DNA of 64,000 nucleotides from Pleurostoma richardsiae (Eukaryota; Ascomycota; Sordariomycetes; Calosphaeriales; Pleurostomataceae). Shown here one piece after another: positions 23,601-33,621 of the stretch. The stretch's first letter is position 1, and each line of letters begins with the position of its first letter. The stretch lies in the NCBI GenBank assembly GCA_030052745.1, contig JANBVO010000008.1, positions 558,001 through 622,000 on the forward strand, read 5' to 3'. A model generated the notes under the pieces. It saw nothing but the letters and a program-made list of their open reading frames with translations, searched no databases and was not told where the DNA came from. Position numbers and translations under genes: made by a program.

Positions 23601-24162
23601 ACTCCGTCCGCCGGCGTCTTCAGCGCTCAAGCCCTTTTGGCCGGCCATCCCATGCAAGAGCAATTAGGGAGTCGATTGGGACGGTGAGAGTGTTATCGCT
23701 CGTAATGACCTTGGATGTCTGCTGACTAACAGTTCAAGTATGTCGGGGAATTCGACAGCTTCCTACAGGCGCTGCAGAATACCTCAGCGGACTGGAGTAA
23801 TATCAGCTATGTCCGCGAGCCTCTGACAAGCACCCTGAGGTCGTTCCTCTACACCTATGATGTGAGTGGGTCCCTGATATTCACCGTGTTTCTCGGCACC
23901 TGCTTACTGACTTTCGTAGGCTGGTCTTCTCCGGCTCCGCGACCTCGTCGTAAATCCTGGCGAGAAACAACGAATTGAAGATCTCCGCACAAGCTTAGAT
24001 GGGGCGATAATCTCTACCATTGAGGCTAGCAGCGCCAATTCCCGGTGCCCAGATGCCAGTTGTCCCGCGAGATCCACCGATGTATCCATAGATCGATCCG
24101 TGTGGAGAAAGTATCTCGTACCCAGGGCCAGGAGAAAGGAGGGAGCACGGCCAACCAAGTGA
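20615..24162 (+). CDS. Secreted Ser/Thr-rich tandem-repeat protein (mucin- or adhesin-like)
   Basis: Five exons: 20615-21378, 21425-23507, 23561-23683, 23733-23861 and 23920-24162, giving 1113 aa. A signal peptide is visible (residues 1-20, MRAVGYIASGLTLGLASSGA). The mature protein is dominated by Ser, Thr and His. It contains five degenerate repeats of 50-56 residues, each with an AIHTYxVSTHTT core followed by HSTFLSTAT. A poly-Ser stretch follows, then two copies of a TTYTFVAP segment. Such composition implies heavy O-glycosylation and a role at the cell wall or outside the cell. The last 200 residues differ sharply: they are charged, with helical stretches (YILDGLNDMMDSMDSVRRRL and GEFDSFLQALQNTS) and four Cys nearby, carried on three small exons. 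No GPI signal is visible. Function is unknown. The acceptor at 21425 was chosen to keep phase. Confidence 0.78.
21585..22370 (+). repeat. Tandem repeats of 150-168 bp inside the Ser/Thr-rich gene
   Basis: Five units begin near 21588, 21741, 21900, 22068 and 22236. Spacing grows from about 150 to 168 bases, always a multiple of the codon within error. Units share a core encoding HTY followed by STHTT and STATTTF, and differ by point changes, so the array is old rather than freshly expanded. Confidence 0.7.
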
Positions 24163-24475
24163 ATAAGTTAGAAATATCGAAGGGGCCGCGAAGCCCACTA
24201 AGAGCGTATTCAACGTTTGAGCGTGGACCATATGCTACAATTGTGACGAGATCTTGATTTGGAATCTCACAAGAGACCACACGCTGTTCGTTTGCTTCCA
24301 TCAGCAGCTCCTCAAGAGATGGGAGACGCGCGTGATCTGCATATTGATGATTTTCAGTACGGCCTATAATCTGGGAAGTATCAACAGAAGGTTCGCCCGA
24401 ACTCTCGATATCCAGCAACCGTATTCCATCTGATCTCTCGTCTTCGCTGATGGCTGGTGAAGCCCATCCAGACAT
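24026..24475 (-). CDS. Hypothetical protein, doubtful
   Basis: An open frame of 149 codons on the strand opposite the 3' end of the Ser/Thr-rich gene. Its first 75 residues have a protein-like composition (acidic, with LPSLEELLMEANEQ). The distal half overlaps the antisense of a good exon and becomes Trp-rich, which is typical of a shadow frame. It may be a real short gene with an unseen intron near 24250, or chance. No domain is recognised. Confidence 0.25.
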   Translation of the reverse strand: MSGWASPAISEDERSDGIRLLDIESSGEPSVDTSQIIGRTENHQYADHARLPSLEELLMEANEQRVVSCEIPNQDLVTIVAYGPRSNVEYALSGLRGPFDISNLFTWLAVLPPFSWPWVRDTFSTRIDLWIHRWISRDNWHLGTGNWRC

Positions 24476-26360
24476 GTTCTGTGATACACCACAGTAGACG
24501 GCGGCAAAGGCCGACTAGACGCCGGAGCATGAAAGTTGCAAGCTTCGAGCACTTTTTATTGTGAATATCGCATTTGTTTCATTTTAAATACGCATCTAAT
24601 ACTTGACAAGAATCGAGGGTCATCTGATGTTTCGCAAGTTACATGAGGGAAAGGCCGTTGTCCACTCCTTATAGAGTATGAGAGAGAACGAGAGCTTTTG
24701 AGGTGACGAAAGCACACTGGGCCGTCGCCACCTATAGAACCTCATGATAGATATAACATGGGAAACCGTTTTAGATTTTCCAATGCTCTGCTTTCGCCGT
24801 GAGCTGGGTCTACAGACCCCCAAGAAAGAGATGATACGCGAGAGATGAATTGTTCTGAAGAGCATCTTGGAAAGTCCTCGATGAAATCTATTATTATGCC
24901 CAGTCTTCTCCCACAGTCTCTCTGCTATCAACCTCCTTGCCGACAGTGCAGTATCGCTGCCCTTTCCATCATCCACTTCGCTCTTGCTCTTGTACATCGT
25001 GTGGCCTTTCACTCCCCCTTCACTTTGCCCCTCAACCCGCCATATACTTCTCCCGCACCTCTTGCCCATTGAGTTTGCAGGTGGACTTATCGAAGGGAAA
25101 TGCCTAGCTACCTGCCTAGAACAGGCGTCGTATCACTCTCGAGGAGCAGCCTTCGGGCTGCCGTGAAAGCCGCGGCGCACCTAGAGCACATTGCCATCAA
25201 CGCCGGGACGTGAGGGTACGGCAATAAAGTGCTCTGATGAGCTCGAAGCGCGAGCTTATATGATGGGTAGTGCCTTTCTCCCTCGTTGCTCTGTAGATCA
25301 GGCTGAAAAGCAAACATACCAGCAGAAGTGTCTCGCGCAAGGGACGAGCATACAGCTGCGTCGCAGTGGCCACCAGGAAATACTGAGGAACAGGCGCCTT
25401 TGAGACACCGACTCTCGGCATCAGTCTCCCGTGGCCACGGTGAACGGCTGCCTGCCAGCGCAGCTGAAGAGCCAGACAGGGACGCAAGCAGTCGCCGAAG
25501 TGTTCGACGGGCAGGCGTGCTGCCCAATGAACTCACAAGAATGGACTCCCCCGGGAGAAAGCCGAAAGAGCCCCACCTCCCCGGGCGTCGGCTTCGGGGT
25601 GGGACCGGGTGACAAGCGGGTCGCAGCAGACGCGGTGTCAGTGCCGGTAAGAGAAGTGCGGGTTTCTCGCGCCGGCACCCAGGGTAGGCTATCGCGTGCA
25701 TGAGATGTTGCTGCCTGCGCTGTGAGCGGGAGATACGGCACTTGAGAGAGAAAGAATGATGGCCTCATCCTGTCTGGAGGAGCACTAAGTGACCAAGGTG
25801 CCGAGCCTGTCGTAAAGATACGACAGCGAGTTGCCCATTTGTGGAATTACACGTGTAAAGAAGATTGTTGACAGATTTGACTAATAAGTAGGTAGGTACC
25901 ACCCCGCGGTAGCTTTGATTTTCCCTCCTCCCCAGCACCGGTACCTTAAGGACGTAGTATGTACTCTAGGTAGGGAGGTAGGTAGGTAGTTTCAAAGCCT
26001 AGCGCCATCAGATAGCGCCGGGTACCTTACTATGTCCGGATAGGTACCTTAGTTACATTGTATACCTACCGACGCCGTAAATAGATCAGAGTACAGGCAT
26101 GTTACTCACCCAAGTGCCTACCAGAGCTGACTCCCGCTCGGCTTCGCCTTGGCACGTCAAGGCGAGGCTCTCCACCAATACAAGGAGCAAAAAGCTAGAG
26201 GACTCTACGTGCAGGGCGCGCCGGATAGGAAAGGACAGCTAGCAAGGTACGAGTGGAAATATCATTTCTGGATTGACTTAGGTATCGATGGATCCCATAC
26301 CGAAAGCACCCGCCTGAGGCATGCCCACCTGTCTTCTCGCAGAGACTGGGTTGCTTCCCT
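24476..26360. other. Gene-poor region with a GC-rich block
   Basis: A CT-rich stretch at 24990-25070 looks like a transcription start. After it, an ATG at 25101 opens a 37-codon protein-like frame (MPSYLPRTGVVSLSRSSLRA) that ends at a donor-like GTGAGG. I could not find a convincing next exon. The block 25400-25710 is GC-rich, with overlapping open frames on both strands. Palindromic elements fill 25885-26065. Confidence 0.35.
25885..26065. repeat. TACCTAGGTA-type palindromic elements
   Basis: At least five copies of GGTAGGTACC, GGTACCTTA or TAGGTAGGTAG lie within 180 bases just downstream of the GC-rich block. Confidence 0.5.
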
Positions 26361-26983
26361 CTACTGCGTGTGCGGCATCTGCATGCCCTCCTTCGGCGCC
26401 ACGTATGCCTGCACAATGGGGCCGGATGCCGTGCGGGCCTTGACCTCCTTCTCCTGCTGGATGAGCGCGCAGCATGAGCACCAGTATGCCGAGCAGCAGT
26501 CCGACGTTCCTGAGCCCTGGATCCCGTACCGCTCGCGGATCTCGGTCCGCTTTAGCATGGCATATCTACGGCCCGCGCGCAAATCTTGGGTCAGTTGACG
26601 TCCTGTAAAACGGACAGGCCGCGAATGCAGGAGGGGGCGGGATCAACGGTACTGACATCCAGCCGCAGCCGGTGAAGTAAGTAATGCCACACATCAAGAG
26701 GCAGTCCGTGTTGACCGTCTCATAAGTCTGCATAGAAGGGTCGCGCATCCGCTCGGACGTCTTGCCGAGAACTGGTCATGGGGACGAGCATGTCTCGGAT
26801 CAGCCGCGTGCCCAAGGGCATCGTCGAGACACCGCTGCACTTACGGACACATGGCAGGAAGGTTCCCAGCAGGCAGGCGTCACAGGGACTACAGTCCATC
26901 AGGCTGTTGCTCCAACCCTGCGAGTGGACATTTTGGCCTTGGACATATTGGGGCTGCACAGGTTGCTGTTCTTGATACGCCAT
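26361..26983 (-). CDS. PLAC8 family cysteine-rich protein
   Basis: Three exons: 26983-26845, 26771-26657 and 26565-26361, giving 152 aa. The N-terminal 30 residues are rich in Gln, Pro and Tyr. The PLAC8 domain then covers most of the chain: MDCSPCDACLLGTFLPCV, then LLGKTSERMRDP, DCLLMCGITYFTGCGW, and the diagnostic RTEIRERYGI followed by DCCSAYWCSCCALIQQEKEV. PLAC8 proteins are small Cys-rich membrane-associated proteins. Plant members influence cadmium tolerance and organ size; fungal members are uncharacterised. Both introns were placed by family continuity and keep phase. The ATG at 26983 was preferred over a non-conserved upstream extension to 27010. Confidence 0.88.
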
Positions 26984-28314
26984 TGCTGGTGTCTGCAGGA
27001 CGACGGGCACACCAAGTCTCGGCCAGCGGTGCTTGACAAGCAGCGGTCAACTGCTGCTACGATTTAGGTGCAGCTTTCTCTGGATATGAGGGAGGGCAAA
27101 GAGAGACAGTGAGCGGTCGAGCCTTGCAAACGGCTGTTGAGCAGAAACAACACAAGGCAAAAGGGGAGGCGAAAGCGGACCAAGGAAGGAGGGAAAGACC
27201 TCGCTCTTTATTCCCAGACATGAGAGGGAGAGGGAGCAAGCCATGGTTGGAGGAGCGTCCGCCCATCCCTCGCCGTTCCAAGCAAACCCCAAGAGCACAG
27301 CTCCAGCAGCAGGAGCTACCCCGTATGTTGTGGAATCCCGCTCGCATGTCAGACAGACACCGGACCTGGCAATTTGTGGGCCAGGTGGCTTGCATCCTCG
27401 AGGCTCATAAGCCAGTGCCGAGGCGAGCCTGACGCCGCAGCAGCCTGCGCTACCCTAACTAGCCGTGTGTGAGGCAGACGGCATGACTAGACTACCCCAG
27501 TACCCTACCATCGGAAGGAAACAATGACAAGGCTCATCTGATATTTATAGGAACGGTAATAAGCGACTGACTGATGTAGTCAAGGGGGCCAGCAGCCCGC
27601 CAAATCTGATGTCGACGAATCCCGCAATGTGATGAACCCCGCATAATTTATTTACTATGGTACTTTTATTTCAGCCCTCCAGGGCTGAGAGATTATGCGT
27701 AGCTGGTAGGTTCCTTCCACAGGGTGGTTACCCTGTCAGTTGGCGGCCCCCCTCCCTCTCAATGTCACAAAGCACTTGGGGTCGCCTCTACAAAAGAAAT
27801 ATCAGATGCGATGTGTTCGCTGTGCTTAAACCTGGGATACCCTCCCTGCGACAAGACCGCCATACTGCAGGTAGCCGCGGCAGATGAGGTGGCCACTATG
27901 CGACCGGAGCGAGCAGGTCAAGTGTGCCAAGCTACTTGGCATCGTTCTTACGACGATGCATGCACCAGCCTGATTGTCAGCCCATTGTCAGCGTCAGAGA
28001 GGATCCGGCATGCAGGACTGGGGTTAGGAAAAGATCGTCTGTACCTGGCAGCGCTAGTTCGCTGTTCTCCAAGGGCATCTCTCGTGGTTATCAAAGCTTC
28101 TTATAAAGCCTCAAGCCTCTTAGCTTCTGCTTTCGCTTTCCTCCTCGTCGATCCGTGGTTCTAAATCCACTTGAATCCTGCAATTAGCTTCCCGCCCGCC
28201 CCCCGGTCCTGGTAGAACTGAGGACCAGCCAGTTCCCCCGGGGGGGGGGGGGGGTACGTTGGAACGTTGTTTCAGTATCGGGCTCGGATTCTCAGCCGCA
28301 CCATCAGGTCCTGG
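26984..28314. other. Gene-free spacer
   Basis: About 1.3 kb holding the PLAC8 promoter and the NatD 3' flank. An uninterrupted plus-strand frame of about 145 codons ends at 28164, but it lacks an ATG near its start and shows no domain. A 15-base poly-G tract lies at 28240-28254. Confidence 0.4.
28240..28254. repeat. Poly-G tract (15 G)
   Basis: Fifteen consecutive G preceded by five C. It lies just beyond the 3' end of the NatD gene. Its true length is uncertain because such runs are prone to sequencing error. Confidence 0.8.
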
Positions 28315-29305
28315 TCATGCCTCTTGTACCTGCGAAGACAGCCCAGAGCCTTCTCGCGCAGCCCCCGCAAGCTTTAGCCCACCCTCGTCGGATTGCCCAA
28401 ACCGACTCCCTTCCGGCTGCATTTCGCAGGAGTCGTCAGACCGGCGCCTTACAGTCTTGCTCATGATGACATAGTCAGGCATAAAGGTTCTGCCAGATCG
28501 CAGGTTGCGCTCCTTTGGCGATATCTCGTCAATGCCGAAACCGAGCCTGTTGTAGAAACCAAGGGCCCGTTTGTTCGAGAGGAAGCACGTCAGCATGATC
28601 TTCTGGATCGGCGGTAGGTTCGCGGCCACCGTCTCGAGGAAGCTCATGAGCAGTGCAGCGATTCCGGTTCTGCGCACAAGTGAATGTCCCATTTAGTCAA
28701 CTTACATGGCTGGAGAAGAAGAAGACCCAAGAGTCCGGTGAAGACGATCTTCAAACTTACCCTCGCAGCTCCGGCATCAAATGGATCTCGTAGCAGTACA
28801 CAACCGGCTGGCCCTCCTCAAATGTCGGCATCAAGGAGGTGAAGCCCTGCACTGAGCCGGCTCTGTCTCTGACGATGATGTAGCGGAGGTCCACGGACCT
28901 CATTTCCCTCAGCTTCTTGTCCGGTTGCCACTTCATCGATGACTTCTCATAATCGGGCCTGCTCGTCTCCTCTATCAGACGGAAGCAGCTGTCCAGGTCT
29001 TTCTCCGCCGTCCTGGATGACCGGGACAAGCTGATGTAGTAGCCCGCTCCAGTCCGAGGATGAGCCCACTGTGAAGTCCAAGGCGACGGGGCCTTGTTCG
29101 GGCCACTGGGCGACACCGATCAGTTCCAATCCCCCAAGAATTGATGTACCACCGGTGCCAGCGGCTCGGAACCATGTGCATTGTGCGGGCGGCAGCAACC
29201 CCCTACCCACCTTTGCAGATAGTCTGCAATAAAAGCTTCGTCCGACTTTCGGTTCGCCCTCTCCAGCGGGTTGGTCGAAGCTCGACGGCGCTTCTTGATC
29301 CTCAT
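28315..29305 (-). CDS. NAA40: Histone N-alpha-acetyltransferase NatD (Naa40)
   Basis: Three exons: 29305-29211, 29105-28761 and 28669-28315, giving 264 aa. NatD acetylates the N-terminal serine of histones H4 and H2A. The protein starts with a basic stretch (MRIKKRRRASTNPLERANRK). It then shows the family signature CFRLIEETSRPDYEKSSMKW, the GNAT strand VQGFTSLMPTFEEGQPVVYC, and the acetyl-CoA loop YEIHLMPELRGTGIAALLM around residues 138-154. MLTCFLSNKRALGFYNRLGF and PDYVIMSK follow. Ser/Tyr-rich substrate-contact segments match Naa40 rather than other Naa subunits. A C-terminal extension of about 40 residues after PDYVIMSK is not conserved. An upstream in-frame ATG at 29362 exists but gives an unlikely N-terminus. 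Confidence 0.88.
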
Positions 29306-29739
29306 TGTCACGACCACCGAGGCGCTAAGTTGCTTGTTCTCAAGCGAGCCTAAGTAGCGCAACGCAGTGCTGAGGATGTTGAAACTCGGGATCAGGCAGA
29401 TTCAACATAAATAACAGGAGAAAGAAATAGCAAGAGAAGAGCAGAGAGCAGGATTTGCCGGTCCGTCCCAAGGGATGCACTTCGCTCCCGTCTTTGAGTA
29501 CCTTTGGAACTAGCTGCAGCATTTCTTGCCCTTACGTGGCTGGTGGAAACATGCTTGTCACTGTGGCCCTCCCAAGACAGAATTAAAACGGCAAACAGCT
29601 AGTGCACCATTAGTTTCGCGTGCTTTTAACATCCCGCCGTCGTAAGTTTCTCTGCTTCGAAGCTCGGCAGCTCGTACCGATCACGCGCGTCGAAGCGCCC
29701 AAGCACCGATTCTACCATGTTCGCAGACATTTCGGCTTG
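29306..29739. other. Divergent promoter between NAA40 and LYRM2
   Basis: About 430 bases between two divergent starts. No coding signal; probably a shared promoter. Confidence 0.4.
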
Positions 29740-30207
29740 ATGTTCGCACCGTCTGCGGCCGCCGCCCGGGCGTTTGCCACCGGCTCTGTAGGCCGAGGGC
29801 TCGGCAAAGGAACCCTGAGCCTCGACCACGTAGGGCGAACCCAACCACATCCTTACTCCCCAGCGTCTTGCTTATCTCAAGCGAGGGCGAAGAGCTGACA
29901 CATGCGTCGCACAGTTCATCCAGCGTTCAAGAGCACTGTCACTCTACCGGACCATTCTCCGAGGCACCCGTCGCATCAGCGATCCCGCCGGCCGAGACGA
30001 GACCAGGCGCTTCGCTAGGCACGAGTTCGAGAGGCACCGCGGCGTGACGGACATTGTACGTGGGAACAAGAGGCTCATGCGCGGTCCGTCTTGAAAAAGA
30101 GGGACGCAGTCCACTGACAGTAATTTGAGCAGGGCCACATCCGGTATCTCCTCTCCACCGGCAAGACAGAATGGGAGCAGATGGAAAGGTATATTGATGG
30201 CCTATAG
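29740..30207 (+). CDS. LYRM2: LYR-motif protein LYRM2 (mitochondrial)
   Basis: Three exons: 29740-29829, 29915-30055 and 30133-30207, giving 101 aa; all introns are in phase 0. Too small and split for simple frame searches. The N-terminal 20 residues (MFAPSAAAARAFATGS) are Ala/Arg-rich like a mitochondrial presequence. The LYR motif follows at residues 40-42 in FIQRSRALSLYRTILRG. Next come the conserved Phe region FARHEFERHRGVTD and the LYRM2-type ending GHIRYLLSTGKTEWEQMERY. LYR proteins are small helical proteins that bind mitochondrial acyl-carrier protein and assist assembly of Fe-S proteins or respiratory complexes; LYRM2 has been linked to complex I. It is convergent with the bL36m gene, 253 bases away. 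Confidence 0.88.
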
Positions 30208-30460
30208 TCTACATGTATGTACGTGTGTCTATGCGTCTCAACGCGCCGTTTTCCTGTTGTAAATATGGTATGCAAGCAGCTGGCAATCTCGCCGGTGCCA
30301 GCTGTTGCCCACGCCTCCCACACACGAGGGTCTTGCAGCATCGTCGTGGTCTTTCGTCCTCCGTCTCGTCGCTTCCGCTCCTCATGTAGCGACTGTCGTA
30401 CCCGGTATCGTACACGCATCCCGCCATCCGTCTGGAGAGCACTCCGCTCTCTGCACTTGC

Positions 30461-31007
30461 CTACGACCCTTGCCGTTGTTTATGCCTCGGATTCGCAGGA
30501 CAGATGATGTACAGGTAGCCCTTATGCCTCTTGCTCCGCTTCCTTCGGACGACCTGGACGCTACTTGGTTAGAATGTACTGTTCCAGACCGCGCACGAAG
30601 TTGTCAATCGGGCGTCATTGACAGCGGATTGATAATGTACGACGTTTGGTGAGCAGAAGGAAAGGCTGTGGCCTTACTTTACAGTGTTCACAGCGTCGCT
30701 TGACCGAGCTGTGCACCTTCATCCCCCGCATCTGCTGCTGCGCGAGCACTGTTCCCGTCCTGCATCCATGCTCAGCCAGCGGCTGGCGTTGTAGACTAGC
30801 AGTAAAGGCCGGCTTCAGTGTCGTCCGATGCGCCGTCAACGAAGAAAGGACATTCTGAGACAGTGTTCGAGTCTGCGGCGGGCGGACGGACAAAGGGAGT
30901 CGTGAAACAGGCTCTGGGGAGAGCGACAGGAACCAAAGAGACTTGACAAGCCCTGAGGTAGAGAGTCTCGGTATTGGCGGCCGTGAGAGAATGTTTGCGC
31001 TGGCCAT
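30461..31007 (-). CDS. RTC6: Mitochondrial large ribosomal subunit protein bL36m
   Basis: Two exons: 31007-30678 and 30553-30461, joined in phase 0, giving 140 aa. Residues 1-90 are a long Ser/Arg/Pro-rich, acid-poor presequence for mitochondrial import. The mature domain is a complete bL36: RGMKVHSSVKRRCEHCK, then VVRRKRSKRHKGYLYIIC, then PANPRHKQRQG. The zinc-binding ligands are Cys106, Cys109, Cys128 and His134. The second exon is only 93 nt. The yeast orthologue is RTC6 (MRPL36-like, bL36m), a component of the mitoribosomal large subunit. The 31007 ATG is the first in frame and gives a plausible import signal. Confidence 0.9.
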
Positions 31008-31739
31008 CTTCAGGGTTGCAACTGTAGTCGGTAGACCTGTAGGCGCGTGTTCAGTTGTTCCCGAAGGATGCAGCAGTTAGCCCAAAGACGAAATATTCCG
31101 GGATGAGCTTGGGCTGGTCGATGCACGTGACTTATCATGTGGATCCTTGAGCTGTACCAGAGCGCCAAGCTGTCCCATACCAAGCAGTGGAGCAGTGGAG
31201 TTACATATGGCGACTTTGTCCCCAGTGCACCACCGCGACTCACCCTTTCCGCTACGTGCATGGCCGCAAGTTTCTTCACTCCGCATTAAGCTGGCTACGA
31301 GACACGTCCGGTTGTCAGCACTTCTTGGTTTCATATCGAAATATCTTTCTACTGGGAGGAAACCCGTGTTCTCGATCGAAATGTCGTACTCCGTCGTTAC
31401 ACCTGGCATTGCGATCACCCCAGTGGTTAGTGACCGTAGGATGTCCCAAGAACAGGCCATCATTCTCTCTGAAGTAATGGATCTGGATTTAAAGGGTCCG
31501 TTTCAGTACTGATGCCCGAACGCCCAATAAACACCGCCTGCTCGAATCCGAAAGAGTCGAAGTGATACATTTTGCTCAGGGTTTAGAATTCCAAGGTATC
31601 TATTCTCTATCAGCTTTTAATGGCAGCAGAAAGTAGACTGCTGGTCTTGAAAGAACCAAGTCAGACGCCTCTTCAAGCCAGAAGAATCTCCTAGAACGCC
31701 ACTGTCATGCAAACTAGCTCAAAAGACACAAAGTTGCCG
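31008..31739. other. Spacer between the bL36m start and the ILV1 stop
   Basis: About 730 bases holding the bL36m promoter and the ILV1 3' flank. Frames of up to 128 codons on both strands overlap each other and show no domain. Confidence 0.4.
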
Positions 31740-33621
31740 TTATTTCCTCAAGAATGTCTTGAATACTTCCGAGTTGGTGCAATCAACCCAGGGATATCCA
31801 ATTGCCTTCAAGAAACTCTCAAGGTCCGCAACCTCCCCGTCTGGGCACAAGATGCCTGCCAGTATCTTGGCGATATCACCACCCTCGGCACGATACTGGA
31901 ACAGGCTGATGTTGTACTTAGGTCTTAGCGTGGCAAGGAACTTGTCGAGGGCACCTGGTCTCTCAGGAAAGTTGAACATGTACAGTCTTTCGTTGGGCAC
32001 ATCGGATATTCCGCCCACGAGATACCGGATGTGGCTCTTCGCAAGCTCATCTCCGGATAGATCTGTGACTGTGAACTCGCCGTTCTCTTCCGATGTCAAC
32101 GAGATGATGCGGTGGATCAGCCCCTGCAGTTCATGCGGCCGCTGAGATGTCGGCGCTGTAAGGCTCAGACCCAGCAGCACATTCGCCCCGGCGTTGCTGG
32201 CATATCGGTAGCTGAACTCGGTGACGGCATGCGGCATTACAGCGCTGATGAGAGCGGCAAAAGAGCCTGGCCGTTCGGGGATGCGCGCGGCAAGCAGAAC
32301 CTCCTTGCCTTGGCCCACATCGGCACGCTGTGCGACAAACCGGAGGCGGTCAAAGTTCATATTTGCGCCGCTTGTCACCGCCACCAGGGACCTACGTGAA
32401 TCGCTCGAAGGGTGAGCGGCGACCCATTTCTTGAGACCCGCGAGTGCAAGAGCGCCGGCTGGCTCGACGATTGATCGCGTGTCCTCGAAAATATCCTTTA
32501 TGGCGGCACAGGCCTCGTCGGTCGTGACCCGAATGACATCGTCAACGACCTCTTGACAAATTCGAAAGGTCTCCTCGCCAACGGTCTTGACTGCCGCTCC
32601 ATCCGCAAAGAGACCGACCTCCTTGAGTAAGACTCGCTCGCCTTTCTCACGCGATTGAGCCATCGCATCTGCATCATACGTCTCGACGCCAATGACTTTG
32701 ACGTGGGGGGCAATGCGCTTGACGTATACGCCAACACCGGCAATAAGGCCGCCACCGCCTACGCAGCAGAAGATGGCCTCAAGCTTCTGCAGGTTCGTCT
32801 GCCGTAGCAGCTCCATTCCGATAGTACCCTGGCCGGCGATGACGTAGGGGTCGTCGAAGGGTGGAATATTGATCAGGCCGTCGCTCTTCTCCCTCCTAGC
32901 ACATTCCTCCTTAGCGGCGTCAAAGTCGGCACCGTGGAGAACGACGTGGCCGCCCATGCGCGAGACATTGAGATGCTTGATGCTGGGAGTGCCCTCGGGC
33001 ATAACGATGGTTGCTGGAATCTTCAACTTCTGGGCCGAGTATGCAACACCTTGGGCATGATTGCCGGCGCTGCAGCAGACAACGCCACGCCACGACTTGG
33101 TGCTGTCGAGGTGCGCCATCTTGTTATATGCCCCGCGCAGCTTAAAGCTAAAGACCGGAAGCTCATCCTCGCGCTTGAGGAGCACATTGCATTCGAGCCT
33201 ATTACTGAGGTTGACAGCCTGTGTCAGCGAGGTCTCCTTGCAGACCTCGTAGACCTTGGAAGTGAGGATGAGGCGTAGATACTGTCGGAAAGGGCAACCA
33301 CACACGCGCGCAGTCAGCGATGGTCTTCTTCCTTGTCTGCCTTACAAGGTGCATCAAGCAAGCATAACAACCGGGGCGTCATATAGACAGACATACGTCA
33401 GGGTGTCCATTAGGCAGCAGGAACTCATCTGGCACAATCTTCTGGATGCGCGACTGCTTGTCTTCTGAAGGTGGCGAGGGGTTGGCGCTGTACTCGGTCA
33501 AGGAGAGACCGCTCAAGCTCGGCGTCTGAGGGCGATGCCGGTTCATAACGGAACCGTTGATTCCATTTGCGACCCCGTTCGCCGTGGGTGCCGCAACTGG
33601 CATATCATTTGGCGTCGACAT
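31740..33621 (-). CDS. ILV1: Threonine dehydratase (threonine deaminase)
   Basis: Two exons: 33621-33397 and 33281-31740, joined in phase 0, giving 588 aa. The enzyme converts threonine to 2-oxobutanoate and ammonia with pyridoxal phosphate, the first step of isoleucine synthesis (EC 4.3.1.19). The cofactor lysine is Lys122 in [23 protein letters not shown] and the phosphate-binding loop [11 protein letters not shown] follow. The C-terminal third carries the two ACT-like regulatory domains ([13 protein letters not shown] and [13 protein letters not shown]) that confer isoleucine feedback inhibition, so this is the biosynthetic form. The N-terminal 60 residues are Asn/Pro/Ser-rich with several acidic residues and do not look like a strong mitochondrial presequence. 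The promoter shared with RCF1 carries two TGACTCT sites resembling amino-acid control elements. Confidence 0.94.

Noticed and set aside
24620-25069. 149-codon minus-strand open frame
   Set aside because: No domain, mixed basic composition, and it is antisense to a CT-rich promoter-like stretch.
25108-25701. 197-codon minus-strand open frame
   Set aside because: It lies in GC-rich DNA where stops are scarce in all frames. Arg/Ser/Pro-rich composition and lack of any motif suggest chance.
27724-28164. Plus-strand frame of about 146 codons
   Set aside because: It begins at a GTG, not an ATG, and no homology or splice pattern supports it.
29306-29362. Upstream ATG extending NatD by 19 residues
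   Set aside because: The added residues are not typical of the family, and the ATG at 29305 begins the conserved basic start.
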